DNA from: Sphingobium sp. C100
Lineage (GTDB): Bacteria; Pseudomonadota; Alphaproteobacteria; Sphingomonadales; Sphingomonadaceae
Length of the DNA stretch: 64,000 nucleotides
Direction: 5' to 3'
Assembly (NCBI RefSeq): GCF_000508185.1
Contig: NZ_AYOY01000154.1
Location: forward strand, 1 to 64,000
The notes beneath the pieces were generated by a model, which made no database searches, was not told the DNA's origin, and saw nothing but the letters and a program-made list of their open reading frames with translations. Of the stretch, positions 63,633 through 64,000 are shown in pieces (position 1 is the first letter of the stretch; every line of letters begins with the position of its first letter). The position numbers and the translations under genes were made by a program.

Positions 63633-64000
63633 ATGACATCGCCGGATCAAGCGCTGGCGCCGCTGGCCGCGCGGCTGGGTAGATGTGTGCAATTGTCGGC
63701 AGAAGACCGGAAGGCGATATTGGAATTGCCGCATCAGGAGCGCCTGATCGAGCCAGGGCATTATATTTTGAAAGAAGGCGATATGGCGCCGGGTTGGCAT
63801 GTCCAGCTCGCGGGTGTGGCGCATCGTCATCGCATCTCTGCCGATGGGATGCGACATATCGTGGGAATTCACGGCCATGGAGATTTTCTCAATCTGCCGA
63901 TGCCTCCCCCCACCATATCGGAAGATTTCATTCAGGCGCTTACACCTGTTCGGGTCGCGGCCGTGCCGATGGACAGCATTATGGCACTCAGCCACACGAG
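63633..64000 (+). CDS. Crp/Fnr-family regulator, 3' truncated by window edge
   Basis: The frame is open from ATG 63633 to the window end (122 codons). The visible part is the beta roll: LIEPGHYILKEGDMAPGWHVQLAGVAHRHRI and HGHGDFLNLPM. It resembles the two complete Crp-type proteins at 60870 and 62557 in the region around the phosphate-binding cassette, but lacks their YLPGD form (HGHGD instead). The HTH lies beyond the window. It begins 45 bp after the 91-residue gene. Confidence 0.82.
   Translation, partial: MTSPDQALAPLAARLGRCVQLSAEDRKAILELPHQERLIEPGHYILKEGDMAPGWHVQLAGVAHRHRISADGMRHIVGIHGHGDFLNLPMPPPTISEDFIQALTPVRVAAVPMDSIMALSHT

Noticed and set aside
63219-63995. 258-residue minus-strand ORF at the right edge
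   Set aside because: It is antisense to the 91-residue gene and the truncated Crp-type gene, both of which have RBS support or recognisable domains, and its protein has no recognisable domain.

Overview
The window is a high-GC chromosomal segment from an alphaproteobacterium, most probably a sphingomonad (Sphingobium or Sphingomonas type). The signs are the glycosidase-rich TonB-dependent loci, a GH106 rhamnosidase, the YaeR/DUF3422/ilvD neighbourhood, DUF6894 and DUF3606 stress genes, and a DUF559 gene framed by G/C-rich inverted repeats. No rRNA, tRNA, CRISPR array or prophage was seen. The genus is inferred from gene content, not from a marker gene.

Layout. 1-6817 (+): a plant-glycoside locus with two alpha/beta hydrolases, an exported GH1 beta-glucosidase, a small membrane protein and a GH106 alpha-L-rhamnosidase. 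6880-10764 (+): a coupled ku / mgtC-like / ligD non-homologous end-joining operon. 10872-14189 (+): a GT4 glycosyltransferase and an amylo-1,6-glucosidase-type enzyme. 14369-16318 (-): glutathione-dependent formaldehyde oxidation (S-formylglutathione hydrolase, class III ADH). 16485-20601 (-): DUF3422, YaeR-like VOC protein, ilvD, MaoC. 20719-25868 (-): leucine/isovalerate catabolism (liuD, liuB, liuA), interrupted between liuB and liuD by a DUF559 element. A divergent OxyR-like LysR gene follows at 25954. 27033-36661: an alpha-glucan utilisation locus (GH97, GH13 glucosidase, GH13 amylase, TonB receptor, divergent LacI). 36674-40663: a two-component system, a small secreted protein, an EF-hand protein and a fatty acid hydroxylase-type protein. 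40690-47144 (-): a KaiC-like ATPase coupled to a hybrid histidine kinase, then a hemerythrin protein and catalase HPII. 47340-60800: two divergent, translationally coupled operons for an uncharacterised glycoside or oligosaccharide pathway. 60870-64000: three Crp/Fnr regulators interleaved with small stress-type genes.

The most notable region is 47340-60800. One arm (-) holds a histidine phosphatase, a methyltransferase, a glycosidase-like protein, inositol-3-phosphate synthase, a zinc-less-lobe dehydrogenase and a Gfo/Idh oxidoreductase. The other arm (+) holds two epimerases, a GT4 transferase, three tandem CgeB-like transferases and a UDP-glucuronate decarboxylase-like enzyme. There is no polymerase, flippase or exporter, so a soluble or attached oligosaccharide is more likely than a capsule. 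The glycosidase-like protein at 50497 reads as a circularly permuted TIM barrel: its acid/base motif is at residue 10, and an in-frame stop one codon before the ATG fixes the start.

Second is the 494-bp DUF559 element at 22609-23102. Its two inverted arms keep the same hairpin architecture through paired base changes, and it sits in what would otherwise be a spacer of about 37 bp in the liu operon. Third is the perfect ATAG-N7-CTAT palindrome over the start codon of the LysR gene at 25954.
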